A DNA stretch of 5,444 nucleotides from CAYJRR01 sp964372275 [NCBI: uncultured bacterium] (GCA_964372275.1 CAYJRR010000002.1:92133-97576); one strand, 5' to 3'; positions 1-5,262 are shown, counted from the first letter of the stretch. Notes: a model not told the origin generated them from the letters alone. Translations and numbers: made by a program.

Positions 1-9
1 GGGTCCATC

Positions 10-882
10 CTACTTCGGCGACTCCGTCGGGGCCGGCGTGCCCGTGGGCGCGGCCGTCGTCGCGGGCGCCGGGGTCGACGCGGGACCGGGCTCGGCCGCG
101 GCCGGAGGGGCCTGCCCGAGCCGCGCCAGGAGCTTGCGCGCCTCCCGTGCGAATCGCGACGAGGGGTGCGCCCGCAGGAACGCGGTGAGCTGCGTCCTCG
201 CGTCGCCGTGCGCCCGGGTGTGGTAGAGCGCCTTGCCCAGGAGGAAGCTCGCCTCCTCGACCGCGGTCGATTCCGGATACTTGGCGAGGACGTTTCGGAG
301 CCGCCCGAGCGACGCCTTGTACTTGCGGTGCTTGACGTAGTAGCGCCCGACGTAGAGCTCCTTCTCCGCCAGCCGATCGCGCCCCTCACCGACCCGTTTG
401 GCCGCGTCGGCGGCGTACTTGCTGTCGGGGAACCGGGTGATGAAGGCGCGGAACTCCTCCAGCGCCTTCTCCACCCCCACCTGGTCGCGGTCGACCGACC
501 GGGGGGAGTCCTGGAACATCGACAGACCGACGCGGTACGACGCGTAGTCCACCTTCTCGTGCTTGGGGTGGAGCTTGGCGAAGGTGCGATAGGCGTCGGC
601 GGCGTCGACGTACTCGTGCTTCTTGAAGAGGGCGTCCGCGATCTTCAGCTCCGCGTCGACCGCGTAGCGGCTGAACGGGAACTTGTTGCGCAGCTTCTCG
701 AACTCGGTGATGGCGTCGTCGTAGTAGCCGCGCTTGAGTGACTTCGACGCCTTCTTGAAGCTCTGCTGCGCCTCGTCCACGGGCTCGTCGGCGCCGCGGG
801 CGACGGGCGCCGCCGCGGCAACCGCGAACGCGAGAAGGGCGGGAAGCGCCGCCCGGAGGGCGCATCGTACGGTCGGAAACAC
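10..882 (-). CDS. bamD: BamD/YfiO-like outer-membrane assembly TPR protein (no lipobox)
   Basis: 290 aa. BamD is the TPR scaffold of the BAM complex, which inserts beta-barrel proteins into the outer membrane from the periplasmic side. Residues 1-31 look like a signal peptide: Arg at 6 and 10, a hydrophobic Ala/Leu core at 11-27, and a likely signal peptidase I site near ARGA-DEP. About five TPR-like helical hairpins span residues 36-255, with YP/FP-S-Y repeat ends (FPFSRY 68-73, FPDSKY 151-156, KYPES 201-205) and the family-typical segment LAEKELYVGRYYVKHRKY at 171-188. Residues 256-290 are a Pro/Ala/Thr-rich tail. The GTG start is forced, because an in-frame TAG lies 15 nt upstream and no other start precedes the core; no Shine-Dalgarno is visible. 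Canonical BamD is a lipoprotein, yet the only early cysteine (Cys7) is not in a lipobox. It is last of five co-directional genes. Family call is strong; true BamD rather than a generic YfiO-like TPR protein is likely but not certain. Confidence 0.85.
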   Translation of the reverse strand: MFPTVRCALRAALPALLAFAVAAAAPVARGADEPVDEAQQSFKKASKSLKRGYYDDAITEFEKLRNKFPFSRYAVDAELKIADALFKKHEYVDAADAYRTFAKLHPKHEKVDYASYRVGLSMFQDSPRSVDRDQVGVEKALEEFRAFITRFPDSKYAADAAKRVGEGRDRLAEKELYVGRYYVKHRKYKASLGRLRNVLAKYPESTAVEEASFLLGKALYHTRAHGDARTQLTAFLRAHPSSRFAREARKLLARLGQAPPAAAEPGPASTPAPATTAAPTGTPAPTESPK

Positions 883-891
883 CGGGGCCGG

Positions 892-900
892 ACGCTAGCA
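892..900 (-). promoter_or_regulatory. possible extended -10 element upstream of bamD
   Basis: The minus strand reads TGCTAGCGT, matching the extended -10 pattern TGnTAnnnT, and ends 9 nt before the GTG start of the bamD-like gene. No good -35 is visible. The gene has no Shine-Dalgarno, so an internal promoter giving a leaderless or near-leaderless transcript is possible. The 8-mer GCGTGCTA also occurs upstream of xthA. A short match like this could be chance, and read-through from gerW would also express the gene. Confidence 0.25.
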
Positions 901-915
901 CGCGCCCCGGGCGCG
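901..915 (-). repeat. GC-rich inverted repeat between gerW and bamD
   Basis: CGCGCCCCGGGCGCG is self-complementary except for the central base. As RNA it would form about 6 bp around a 3-nt loop. It starts 2 nt after the gerW-like TAG stop and precedes the bamD start. No U-tract follows, so it does not look like an intrinsic terminator. It could be a processing or attenuation hairpin, or simply a product of high GC. Confidence 0.35.
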
Positions 916-917
916 CG

Positions 918-1394
918 CTACGTCTCGTCCTTCGACGGAAGTCGCGGACGCTGCGCCTCGAGCTCGGCCGTCGCCGGGTCGGCAACGGACGCCGCGCTGC
1001 CTGCGCGCATCGACGCCAGCTTGGCGACGACGTCGGGGACCAGGTCGATCACGCGGGCCAGCTGGTTGATCGTCCCCTTCATCGGAAGGAGCTGCGGCGG
1101 CTTCCCCTCCGGGGGGACGACGATGAAGCCGACCGGCTCGACCGAGATCCCGCCGCCGGTGCCGCCGACCGAGATGTTCCCCCGGCGGGAGTCGCCGTTG
1201 ACCTGGCCGCCGGCGTCGGAGCCGCCGGCCGCGAAGCCGATCACCACCTTGGAGATCGGAATGATCGTCGTCTTGTCGGCGACGATCGGCTGGCCTGTGA
1301 CCGTCTCCGCCTTGGAGATCGACTGCAGCTGCCCCAGGAGGACCTTCAGGATCTGCTCGACGGTGCTGCCGCCACGTCCGTTCTGCTCCGCCAT
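918..1394 (-). CDS. GerW/YtfJ-family protein (Spore_YtfJ domain)
   Basis: 158 aa, close to the size of the GerW (YtfJ) family. The N-terminal helix (residues 11-30, EQILKVLLGQLQSISKAETV) leads into GQPIVADKTTIIPISKVVIGFAAGGSD (35-61), the family core. A glycine-rich stretch (72-83) follows, then ISVEPVGFIVVPPEG (83-97), another family hallmark, and a final amphipathic helix ending in a charged tail. No signal peptide or membrane segment is seen, so the protein is probably cytoplasmic. In Bacillus, GerW is needed for germination in some nutrient conditions, but the biochemical role is unknown and many family members occur in non-sporulators. The ATG at 1394 is preceded by a perfect AAGGAGG with 4-nt spacing, which settles the start. 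The DUF2953 gene directly upstream overlaps this start by 49 nt, the same partnership as ytfI-ytfJ. Family assignment is strong; no specific function is claimed. Confidence 0.9.
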   Translation of the reverse strand: MAEQNGRGGSTVEQILKVLLGQLQSISKAETVTGQPIVADKTTIIPISKVVIGFAAGGSDAGGQVNGDSRRGNISVGGTGGGISVEPVGFIVVPPEGKPPQLLPMKGTINQLARVIDLVPDVVAKLASMRAGSAASVADPATAELEAQRPRLPSKDET

Positions 1395-2074
1395 CGGTCC
1401 TCCTTGGCCGCCTTCCATCGCGAGATCCTCGCCCGGAAGGCGGCGATTCCCAAGCATACGATCGCGGCAAGGACCGGCCACGGGAAAATCCGGCCCTTTG
1501 CCGTCCCTTTCACCTCCAGGCGCGGGCCGCCCCAGAACGCCTCCCCGGTGAGCGTGAACGGCGGGGGCAGGAGCGCGCTCGCGGTCCAGATCGCCGCCGA
1601 GACGATCCCGGTGGTGGCCGGATCGCCGGTGCCGACGACGGTGTCGAAGGAAAGCGCGTCGAGCCGCGCCGACCGACGAAACCGCTCGCGCTCCGCGTCG
1701 AAGGCCTCGCGGAGCGCTCCCCGCCACGCCGCCGCGCCCGGATCGGCGGCCTCCTCGCGGCCGCCGCGCGCCCACGTCTCGACGGCCGAGAGGCCGCGGC
1801 GCGAGAGCGACCGTGTCGCGCGCCAGAGCCGGTCGGCGTCGAGCGGAAGGCCGACCACCTCCGCCGAAAGCTCGGGCGGGCGTGGGTCGCCCGTCAGCCA
1901 GGCATCGGCATCGGAGCGTCCGACGCCCACGTCGAGCCGGATGGCGGGATGCCGGATCGACAGCCGGACCCAGGCACCTTCGTCGGGCGCAGTGAGCGCC
2001 ACCTCGACCGGCGTCGCGAGGCAGATCGCGAACACGGCGGCCACCGCGAGCAGCGCGAGAAGGAGAACGATCAC
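1346..2074 (-). CDS. DUF2953 membrane protein (YtfI-like partner of GerW)
   Basis: 242 aa. An N-terminal transmembrane segment (residues 2-20, VIVLLLALLAVAAVFAICLA region) is followed by a beta-rich, probably extracytoplasmic or membrane-associated part that begins TPVEVALTAPDEG. A helical, charged middle section spans about 85-137. The family's most recognisable motif, here VVGTGDPATTGIVSAAIW (146-163), follows. A second hydrophobic segment lies at about 197-213 before a basic tail. The GTG start at 2074 overlaps the AstA stop as GTGA, which implies translational coupling; no Shine-Dalgarno or in-frame ATG is near. The gene extends 49 nt into gerW. In Bacillus the DUF2953 gene ytfI sits beside ytfJ/gerW, and the adjacency here supports both assignments. 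Function is unknown; a membrane anchor or partner for the GerW-like protein is my inference. Confidence 0.8.
   Translation of the reverse strand: MIVLLLALLAVAAVFAICLATPVEVALTAPDEGAWVRLSIRHPAIRLDVGVGRSDADAWLTGDPRPPELSAEVVGLPLDADRLWRATRSLSRRGLSAVETWARGGREEAADPGAAAWRGALREAFDAERERFRRSARLDALSFDTVVGTGDPATTGIVSAAIWTASALLPPPFTLTGEAFWGGPRLEVKGTAKGRIFPWPVLAAIVCLGIAAFRARISRWKAAKEDRWRSRTDVAAAPSSRS
1399..1405 (-). promoter_or_regulatory. strong Shine-Dalgarno for the gerW-like gene
   Basis: The minus strand reads AAGGAGG, then ACCG, then ATG at 1394. It lies inside the 3' end of the DUF2953 gene, encoding its KAAKED segment. It is the strongest ribosome binding site in the window and fixes the gerW start against longer upstream readings in the same frame. 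It suggests higher or independent initiation on gerW compared with its overlapping partner. Confidence 0.8.
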
Positions 2075-3189
2075 GCGATCGGGATGGCCGTCGCCTCGGC
2101 GCCCGGCGCGACCTCGAGCAGGGCGATCGCCTCCGCCGGCACCGCGACGGTCGTCTCGCCGATCTCGCCCGCCGTCGCCACCGCGCGGAACGACCCGGCG
2201 TCGGGCTCCACGCCGATCAGCAGCGTCGCGGGCCGGGCCGGCGATGTTCGCCCTTCGGGCTTGTCGGGGGACCGGCGCGCGCGTACGCGCTCCTCGGGGG
2301 TCTCCCCCGAACCCCCGGCCGAACCCCCGGCGGTCACGAGCGTGCGCCGGACGGAGCGCTTGATCAGCGTGATCTCGTCGCGCTCGGCGACGTAGTGGGG
2401 CCCGCCGTCGAACGGGTCGACGTGGTTGGCGTAGCGGAAGCCGATCGAGGTGAGGAAAGTGAGGGCGGGCTTGGCCCCCTCGTCGACCGCGCCGATCACC
2501 TCCTGCGCCTCCTTCGGCAAGAGCGTCACGTAGATCGGATAGGTGGGGAACAGCTTCTCGACGAACTCCTTGTCGGTTCGCCAACGCCGGTCGGCCTCCT
2601 CGTAGGACAGGCCGGTGAACTTGGCGCCGAGCGCGTCCCACAGCGGACTCCACCCCTCCTTCACCTTCGGCGGGAGCATCTCGGAGAGGACCGTCGGCTG
2701 GAACCGCTCGCGCCGCATCGCCATGTAGAGGAACCGCACGTAGGAGAGCTGGGCCCCGAGTCCCACTCCGCTCGCGGTCGGCGTCTTGCGGTGGGCCGGA
2801 TCGACGAGCAGGCCGCCGATCTCGGTCGGGCCCTCGTAGCTGTGCACCAGCTCGAGGGTGCGGTGGACCATCCGCACGTCGAGAGAGGCGCTGTAGTTCT
2901 CCTCCGTCCCCACCTCGAACGAGATGTGCGGCGCCAGGCGCGTCCCGTGCTGGCCGATGATCGCCGATGTCCCCCGCACCGTCCCCGCGCCGTCTTCGAG
3001 GACGAAGAGGTATTCGCCCCGTCGCGGCTCGTTCCCGGGGAAGGTGCCGGCGAAGGAGGCGATCGACAGCTCGATCCGGTGACGGAGCTCGTCCCGGTCG
3101 GCCGGGAGGTTGAGCATGTGCGTCGTCGACGCCAGGCGGAACAGCGCCTCGAGGTCCTCCGGCCTCGCCCCTCGCAGGCGGTGGCTCAC
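2071..3189 (-). CDS. astA: arginine N-succinyltransferase (AstA family)
   Basis: 372 aa; classical AstA is about 340. AstA transfers succinyl from succinyl-CoA to the alpha-amine of arginine (or ornithine), the first step of the AST catabolic pathway. The GNAT-like N-terminal fold starts at RLRGARPEDLEALFRLAS. Family segments follow: FVLEDGAGTVRGTSAI (62-77), EIGGLLVDPAHRK (123-135), the acyl-CoA-site-like stretch GVGLGAQLSYVRFLYMA (141-157), EGWSPLWDALGAKFTGLSYEEAD (178-200), FPTYPIYVTLLPKEAQEVIG (214-233) and GFRYANHVDPFDGGPHY (250-266). A conserved C-terminal beta domain (322-372) is separated by a low-complexity insert at 287-320 that accounts for the extra length. The GTG start overlaps the upstream aminotransferase stop as GTGA. 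In Proteobacteria astA follows astC, matching the order here. Substrate (arginine or ornithine) cannot be told from sequence. Family call is firm. Confidence 0.92.
   Translation of the reverse strand: MSHRLRGARPEDLEALFRLASTTHMLNLPADRDELRHRIELSIASFAGTFPGNEPRRGEYLFVLEDGAGTVRGTSAIIGQHGTRLAPHISFEVGTEENYSASLDVRMVHRTLELVHSYEGPTEIGGLLVDPAHRKTPTASGVGLGAQLSYVRFLYMAMRRERFQPTVLSEMLPPKVKEGWSPLWDALGAKFTGLSYEEADRRWRTDKEFVEKLFPTYPIYVTLLPKEAQEVIGAVDEGAKPALTFLTSIGFRYANHVDPFDGGPHYVAERDEITLIKRSVRRTLVTAGGSAGGSGETPEERVRARRSPDKPEGRTSPARPATLLIGVEPDAGSFRAVATAGEIGETTVAVPAEAIALLEVAPGAEATAIPIA
2294..2310 (-). repeat. perfect 7-bp hairpin in the astA linker
   Basis: TCGGGGG and CCCCCGA flank a TCT loop (plus-strand sense), forming a perfect 7-bp GC-rich stem inside the non-conserved linker of astA. 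A smaller GCCC-TTC-GGGC stem lies at 2250-2260 in the same linker. Neither is followed by a T-tract. They may be structure-forming by-products of the G-rich linker. Confidence 0.5.
2307..2330 (-). repeat. 12-bp perfect tandem duplication inside astA
   Basis: Two adjacent identical copies of CCGAACCCCCGG (plus-strand sense). On the coding strand they give AGGS-AGGS within the low-complexity linker of AstA (about residues 287-294). The unit is a multiple of 3, so the frame is kept. This points to recent slippage expansion in a flexible linker. Confidence 0.8.
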
Positions 3190-4643
3190 GTCACCGCCCC
3201 CCCGCCGCCGCGCGCGGCCGCCCCCGACGACTCCGACGCGCCTCCGGTGCCCGCGCGCGCCCGCGCGACCTCCTCCAGCGCGTCGCCGAGGATCCCGATC
3301 CCGGCGCGAAGGTCGTCCTCGGTGACGGCGCCACCGGGGAGGAGCAGCCGGATCTTGGTCGGATGGTGGCCCGCCATGAAGGCGATCACGCCGCGCTCGT
3401 AGGCGGCGCGGAGCACCTTGTTCACGGTCTCCGGCTCGCCGTCGAACGGGACGAACGAAACCATCGTCCCGATGGCGTGCGGGTCGCGAAGCCACCCCTT
3501 GCACCGCCCGGTCTCCAGCGCGCGCAGCGCCTCGAGCGCCGCGCGCTCGGTTCGGCCGTTTCGCCCGGCGTCGCCGTAGAACCCCTCGGTCGCCAGCCGT
3601 TCGATCACGCGACGTCCGACCGCCAGCGAGACGGTGCTGCCGGAGAAGGTCCCGGAGAGGAGCCCGGGGTCGGGGGTCAACGCCTCGGTGTGCAACGTCG
3701 CCGCCACCTGCGCGAGCTTCCCGATCGTGACGAGGTCGACCTCCTCCTCGAGGCCGAGCATCGTCGTCGCGAACAGCTCCCGGGTGCGGCCGAAGGTCTG
3801 GATCTCGTCGATCCACACCAGCACCCCGGCCGCTTTGAGCCGCGCGATCAGCCGCAGGAAGAAGTCGCGGGGCGCGGAGTTGAACCCCCCCTCCCCCTGG
3901 ATCAGCTCGAACGCCATCGCCGAGATCTGATCGCCGCAGCGATGGAGGTGTTCCGTCACCGCTCGCTCGGCGCGATCGGTCGATCCGGCGGGGTCCTTGG
4001 GATCGAAGAACGGGACGTAGAGCGCCTCCCCGCGCAGCGGCTGCCCCTTGCGGTAGCCCGGGGAGTCGGTGATCTCCGCCATGGTGGTGGTGCGTCCGGC
4101 GAAGCAGTTCTGGAAGGCGAGGACGAACCGCGCCCCGGGCCTCTTCTGGCGCGCCACCTTGAGCGCGTTCTCGTTGGCGTCGGCGCCGCTGGTCGCCAGC
4201 CATGCGCGGTTCAGGCGCGCCGGCGCCCGGGAAAGCAGCTCGTCGAGGAAGGCGAGGTACTCGCGGTTCGGGTGCAGGTTCCCCTGCATCGCCACGTCGG
4301 CGAGCGCCGCGCGCGCCGCCGTCTCGAGCAGGTCGGGATCGGAGTGCCCGAAGAAGTTCGTCCCGATGGCGGTGATGAAGTCGTACTTCACGCTCCCGTC
4401 GGCCAGCTCGACCAACGCACCGCGTCCGAGTCCCGAGCCGACGATGCCGTCGAAAAACAGAGGGCGGCCCCGCCGCTGGTGGATCCGCCGGGCCAGCGCT
4501 CGCCCGACCTCGGCGTCGACCGGCCGCCGGACCCCGGCGATCGCGCCGGCCGCGTCGACCACCCGCTTCACGGCGCGGCGAATTTCGTCGGCGAGCCCCG
4601 GATCCGCAGAGAGACGGTCGGCGATCGCGGGCGGGGCGGACAT
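3186..4643 (-). CDS. class III PLP-dependent aminotransferase (lysine/ornithine omega-transaminase-like)
   Basis: 485 aa, cytoplasmic, fold type I. The N-terminal part includes LFFDGIVGSGLGRG (62-75) and DFITAIGTNFFGHSDPDL (88-105). The PLP phosphate-site motif is SGADANENALK (152-162, Asp where Glu is common). WIDEIQTFGRTRELF (277-291) supplies Asp279, the usual pyridine-N partner. Lys309 in DLVTIGK is the Schiff-base lysine, 30 residues later, and Thr332 in GTFSGS is the likely phosphate contact. The usual glycine-rich loop after the lysine is replaced by LAQVAATL; the K-x-x-Q-V pattern recalls L-lysine 6-aminotransferases, as does the length (AstC/ArgD are about 400 aa). Residues 464-485 are a Gly/Ala/Ser tail, probably unstructured. 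The ATG at 4643 has no Shine-Dalgarno but a promoter-like motif ends 8 nt upstream. The gene is first in the minus-strand run and overlaps astA, suggesting transamination of a basic amino acid or its succinyl derivative. AstC-like, ArgD-like and LAT-like roles all remain possible. Confidence 0.88.
   Translation of the reverse strand: MSAPPAIADRLSADPGLADEIRRAVKRVVDAAGAIAGVRRPVDAEVGRALARRIHQRRGRPLFFDGIVGSGLGRGALVELADGSVKYDFITAIGTNFFGHSDPDLLETAARAALADVAMQGNLHPNREYLAFLDELLSRAPARLNRAWLATSGADANENALKVARQKRPGARFVLAFQNCFAGRTTTMAEITDSPGYRKGQPLRGEALYVPFFDPKDPAGSTDRAERAVTEHLHRCGDQISAMAFELIQGEGGFNSAPRDFFLRLIARLKAAGVLVWIDEIQTFGRTRELFATTMLGLEEEVDLVTIGKLAQVAATLHTEALTPDPGLLSGTFSGSTVSLAVGRRVIERLATEGFYGDAGRNGRTERAALEALRALETGRCKGWLRDPHAIGTMVSFVPFDGEPETVNKVLRAAYERGVIAFMAGHHPTKIRLLLPGGAVTEDDLRAGIGILGDALEEVARARAGTGGASESSGAAARGGGGAVT
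3197..3203 (-). repeat. G7 homopolymer just before the aminotransferase stop
   Basis: Seven consecutive G on the coding strand, within the Gly-rich tail of the aminotransferase and 8 nt from the stop codon. Gain of one G in the transcript would move reading into the astA frame, which stays open through the astA stop at 2071. It is also a place where sequencing or assembly errors are likely. Confidence 0.7.
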
Positions 4644-4651
4644 GAGGGCAC

Positions 4652-4681
4652 GGTGTACCAATCCGGCGGGCCGTTGGTCAA
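4652..4681 (-). promoter_or_regulatory. candidate promoter for the five-gene minus-strand operon
   Basis: The minus strand carries TTGACC (4676-4681, five of six to the -35 consensus), an 18-nt spacer, and TGGTACACC (4652-4660), an extended -10 of the form TGnTAnnnn. The -10 ends 8 nt before the ATG at 4643, so transcription would start at or next to the start codon. This fits the absence of a Shine-Dalgarno and suggests a leaderless mRNA. The match is by eye; sigma-factor preferences in this organism are unknown. Confidence 0.45.
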
Positions 4682-4698
4682 CGCGGGGACGAGCCGGA

Positions 4699-4704
4699 TA
4701 TGCT
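4699..4704 (+). promoter_or_regulatory. possible -10 hexamer for the small Sm-like gene
   Basis: TATGCT matches four of six positions of TATAAT and ends 9 nt before the ATG at 4714. The possible -35 (TTGGTC, 4674-4679) is 19 nt away, longer than ideal. If used, the transcript would begin only about 2-3 nt before the ATG, which would leave out the GGAGGT at 4705-4710. The two signals conflict, so at most one is functional. Confidence 0.25.
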
Positions 4705-4710
4705 GGAGGT
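4705..4710 (+). promoter_or_regulatory. Shine-Dalgarno for the small Sm-like gene
   Basis: GGAGGT followed by CGC and ATG at 4714. The spacing is slightly short (GGAGG to ATG is 4 nt) but acceptable. It favours this ATG over the out-of-frame ATG at 4700. Confidence 0.6.
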
Positions 4711-4713
4711 CGC

Positions 4714-5247
4714 ATGTTCGCCCGGCACGCCGATCTGTTGCGGAAGGAGGTGGTGGTCGTCGCCGGCGGCGTGACCTACCGGGGGGTGTTGATCGAGGTC
4801 ACGGCGGAGGACGTCAAGCTCCGCGGCAAGACCGGTTGGATCCTGCTTCCGTTCGAGGCCGTCCGGTCGATCCGACGAGCCGACGAGGCGCTCCGAGGGT
4901 TCGACCCCCGCCGGTCGGTCGGGGCCGAGTTCTACGAACCGGAGCGTCCGACCGTCGCTGCCGACGGAGCAGCCGCGGAGTTGGTGCTGGAGCCGGCGCC
5001 GGAGTCGGAGCCCCCGGCGGAGCTCGTCCTCGAGACCGTTCGCGAGCCGCCGGCGGAGCTGGTCCTCGAACCGGCCCCTGAAACGCCCGCCGCCGTTCTC
5101 CCGACGCCGCCGGCGGTCGATCCGCTCGTGGCGGCCGCCGCGGCGTTCGAGGACGACGGCGAGGAGCCGATCCCGGCCTCGGAGCTGCTCGCCACCCCCG
5201 CGGCCGACGACGAGAAGACCCCTCCCGATCCGTCGCGGCGCGAGTGA
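4714..5247 (+). CDS. small protein with predicted Sm/SH3-like N-terminal barrel and AELVLE-repeat acidic tail
   Basis: 177 aa; I do not recognise a named family. Residues 8-54 show short beta strands with turns (KEVVVVAGGVTYRGVLIEVT, EDVKLRG, WILLPFEAVRSIR), an arrangement like Sm/LSm or SH3-type small barrels (strand-G-x-L-strand, then a final hydrophobic strand). That is a fold guess only. The remaining two thirds are acidic, Pro/Ala-rich and probably disordered. They contain three copies of AELVLE (residues 88-93, 102-107, 114-119), spaced 14 and 12 residues, then an Ala-rich stretch (132-144) and a charged end. No signal peptide, transmembrane segment or cysteine is present. A Shine-Dalgarno (GGAGGT) supports the ATG start, and base composition matches the neighbours. 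The exonuclease III gene starts 22 nt after its stop, so the two may be co-transcribed, hinting at, but not proving, a nucleic-acid-related role. Confidence 0.75.
   Translation: MFARHADLLRKEVVVVAGGVTYRGVLIEVTAEDVKLRGKTGWILLPFEAVRSIRRADEALRGFDPRRSVGAEFYEPERPTVAADGAAAELVLEPAPESEPPAELVLETVREPPAELVLEPAPETPAAVLPTPPAVDPLVAAAAAFEDDGEEPIPASELLATPAADDEKTPPDPSRRE
4975..5070 (+). repeat. three AELVLE-coding repeats
   Basis: Three units encode AELVLE followed by Pro or Thr, starting at 4975, 5017 and 5053. The codons differ between copies (for example TTG GTG CTG, CTC GTC CTC, CTG GTC CTC), so the peptide is conserved more than the DNA. That argues for selection on a short linear motif rather than recent DNA duplication. 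Confidence 0.75.
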
Positions 5248-5253
5248 CCGGCG

Positions 5254-5262
5254 TGCTACACC
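5254..5262 (+). promoter_or_regulatory. possible extended -10 element upstream of xthA
   Basis: TGCTACACC, with TACACC identical to the hexamer proposed upstream of the aminotransferase, ends 7 nt before the GTG start of xthA. There is no clear -35. xthA has no visible Shine-Dalgarno, so a leaderless transcript is possible. It is a short match and could be chance. Confidence 0.3.

Larger units (their letters stand above)
4644..4713. other. divergent intergenic region
   Basis: 70 bp between the divergently read aminotransferase and small Sm-like genes. It must hold promoters for both directions. The central TTGGTCAA at 4674-4681 reads as TTGACC on the minus strand and TTGGTC on the plus strand, so the two -35 regions may overlap. 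No longer palindrome suggesting a dedicated operator was seen. Confidence 0.7.

Noticed and set aside
901-915. Intrinsic terminator between gerW and bamD
   Set aside because: The hairpin is GC-rich but no T-tract follows on the minus strand, and the co-directional bamD gene starts 35 nt after the gerW stop.
386-985. Alternative minus-strand reading from the ATG at 865 for the bamD region
   Set aside because: It is in a different frame and gives an Arg/Pro-rich protein. The 10-882 frame carries the clear TPR protein and signal peptide.
1404-2363. Plus-strand Ser/Arg/Pro-rich open frame of 319 codons
   Set aside because: Its composition is typical of an antisense shadow of the DUF2953 and astA genes, with no domain signal.
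2395-3402. Plus-strand open frame of 335 codons opposite astA
   Set aside because: It is antisense to well-conserved AstA sequence, has a low-complexity product, and shows no Shine-Dalgarno or family resemblance.
4674-4702. Plus-strand TTGGTC-17 nt-GATATG as a promoter for the small-barrel gene
   Set aside because: Only three of six matches at each element, and the start point would fall at the end of the Shine-Dalgarno. TATGCT at 4699 is a slightly better -10 but also weak.
3363-5081. Long plus-strand open frame (572 codons) opposite the aminotransferase, running into the small-barrel gene in another frame
   Set aside because: Its product is rich in Arg/Glu/Gly/Val with no recognisable domain. 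It lies antisense to a clear class III aminotransferase, and long antisense frames are expected at this GC content.
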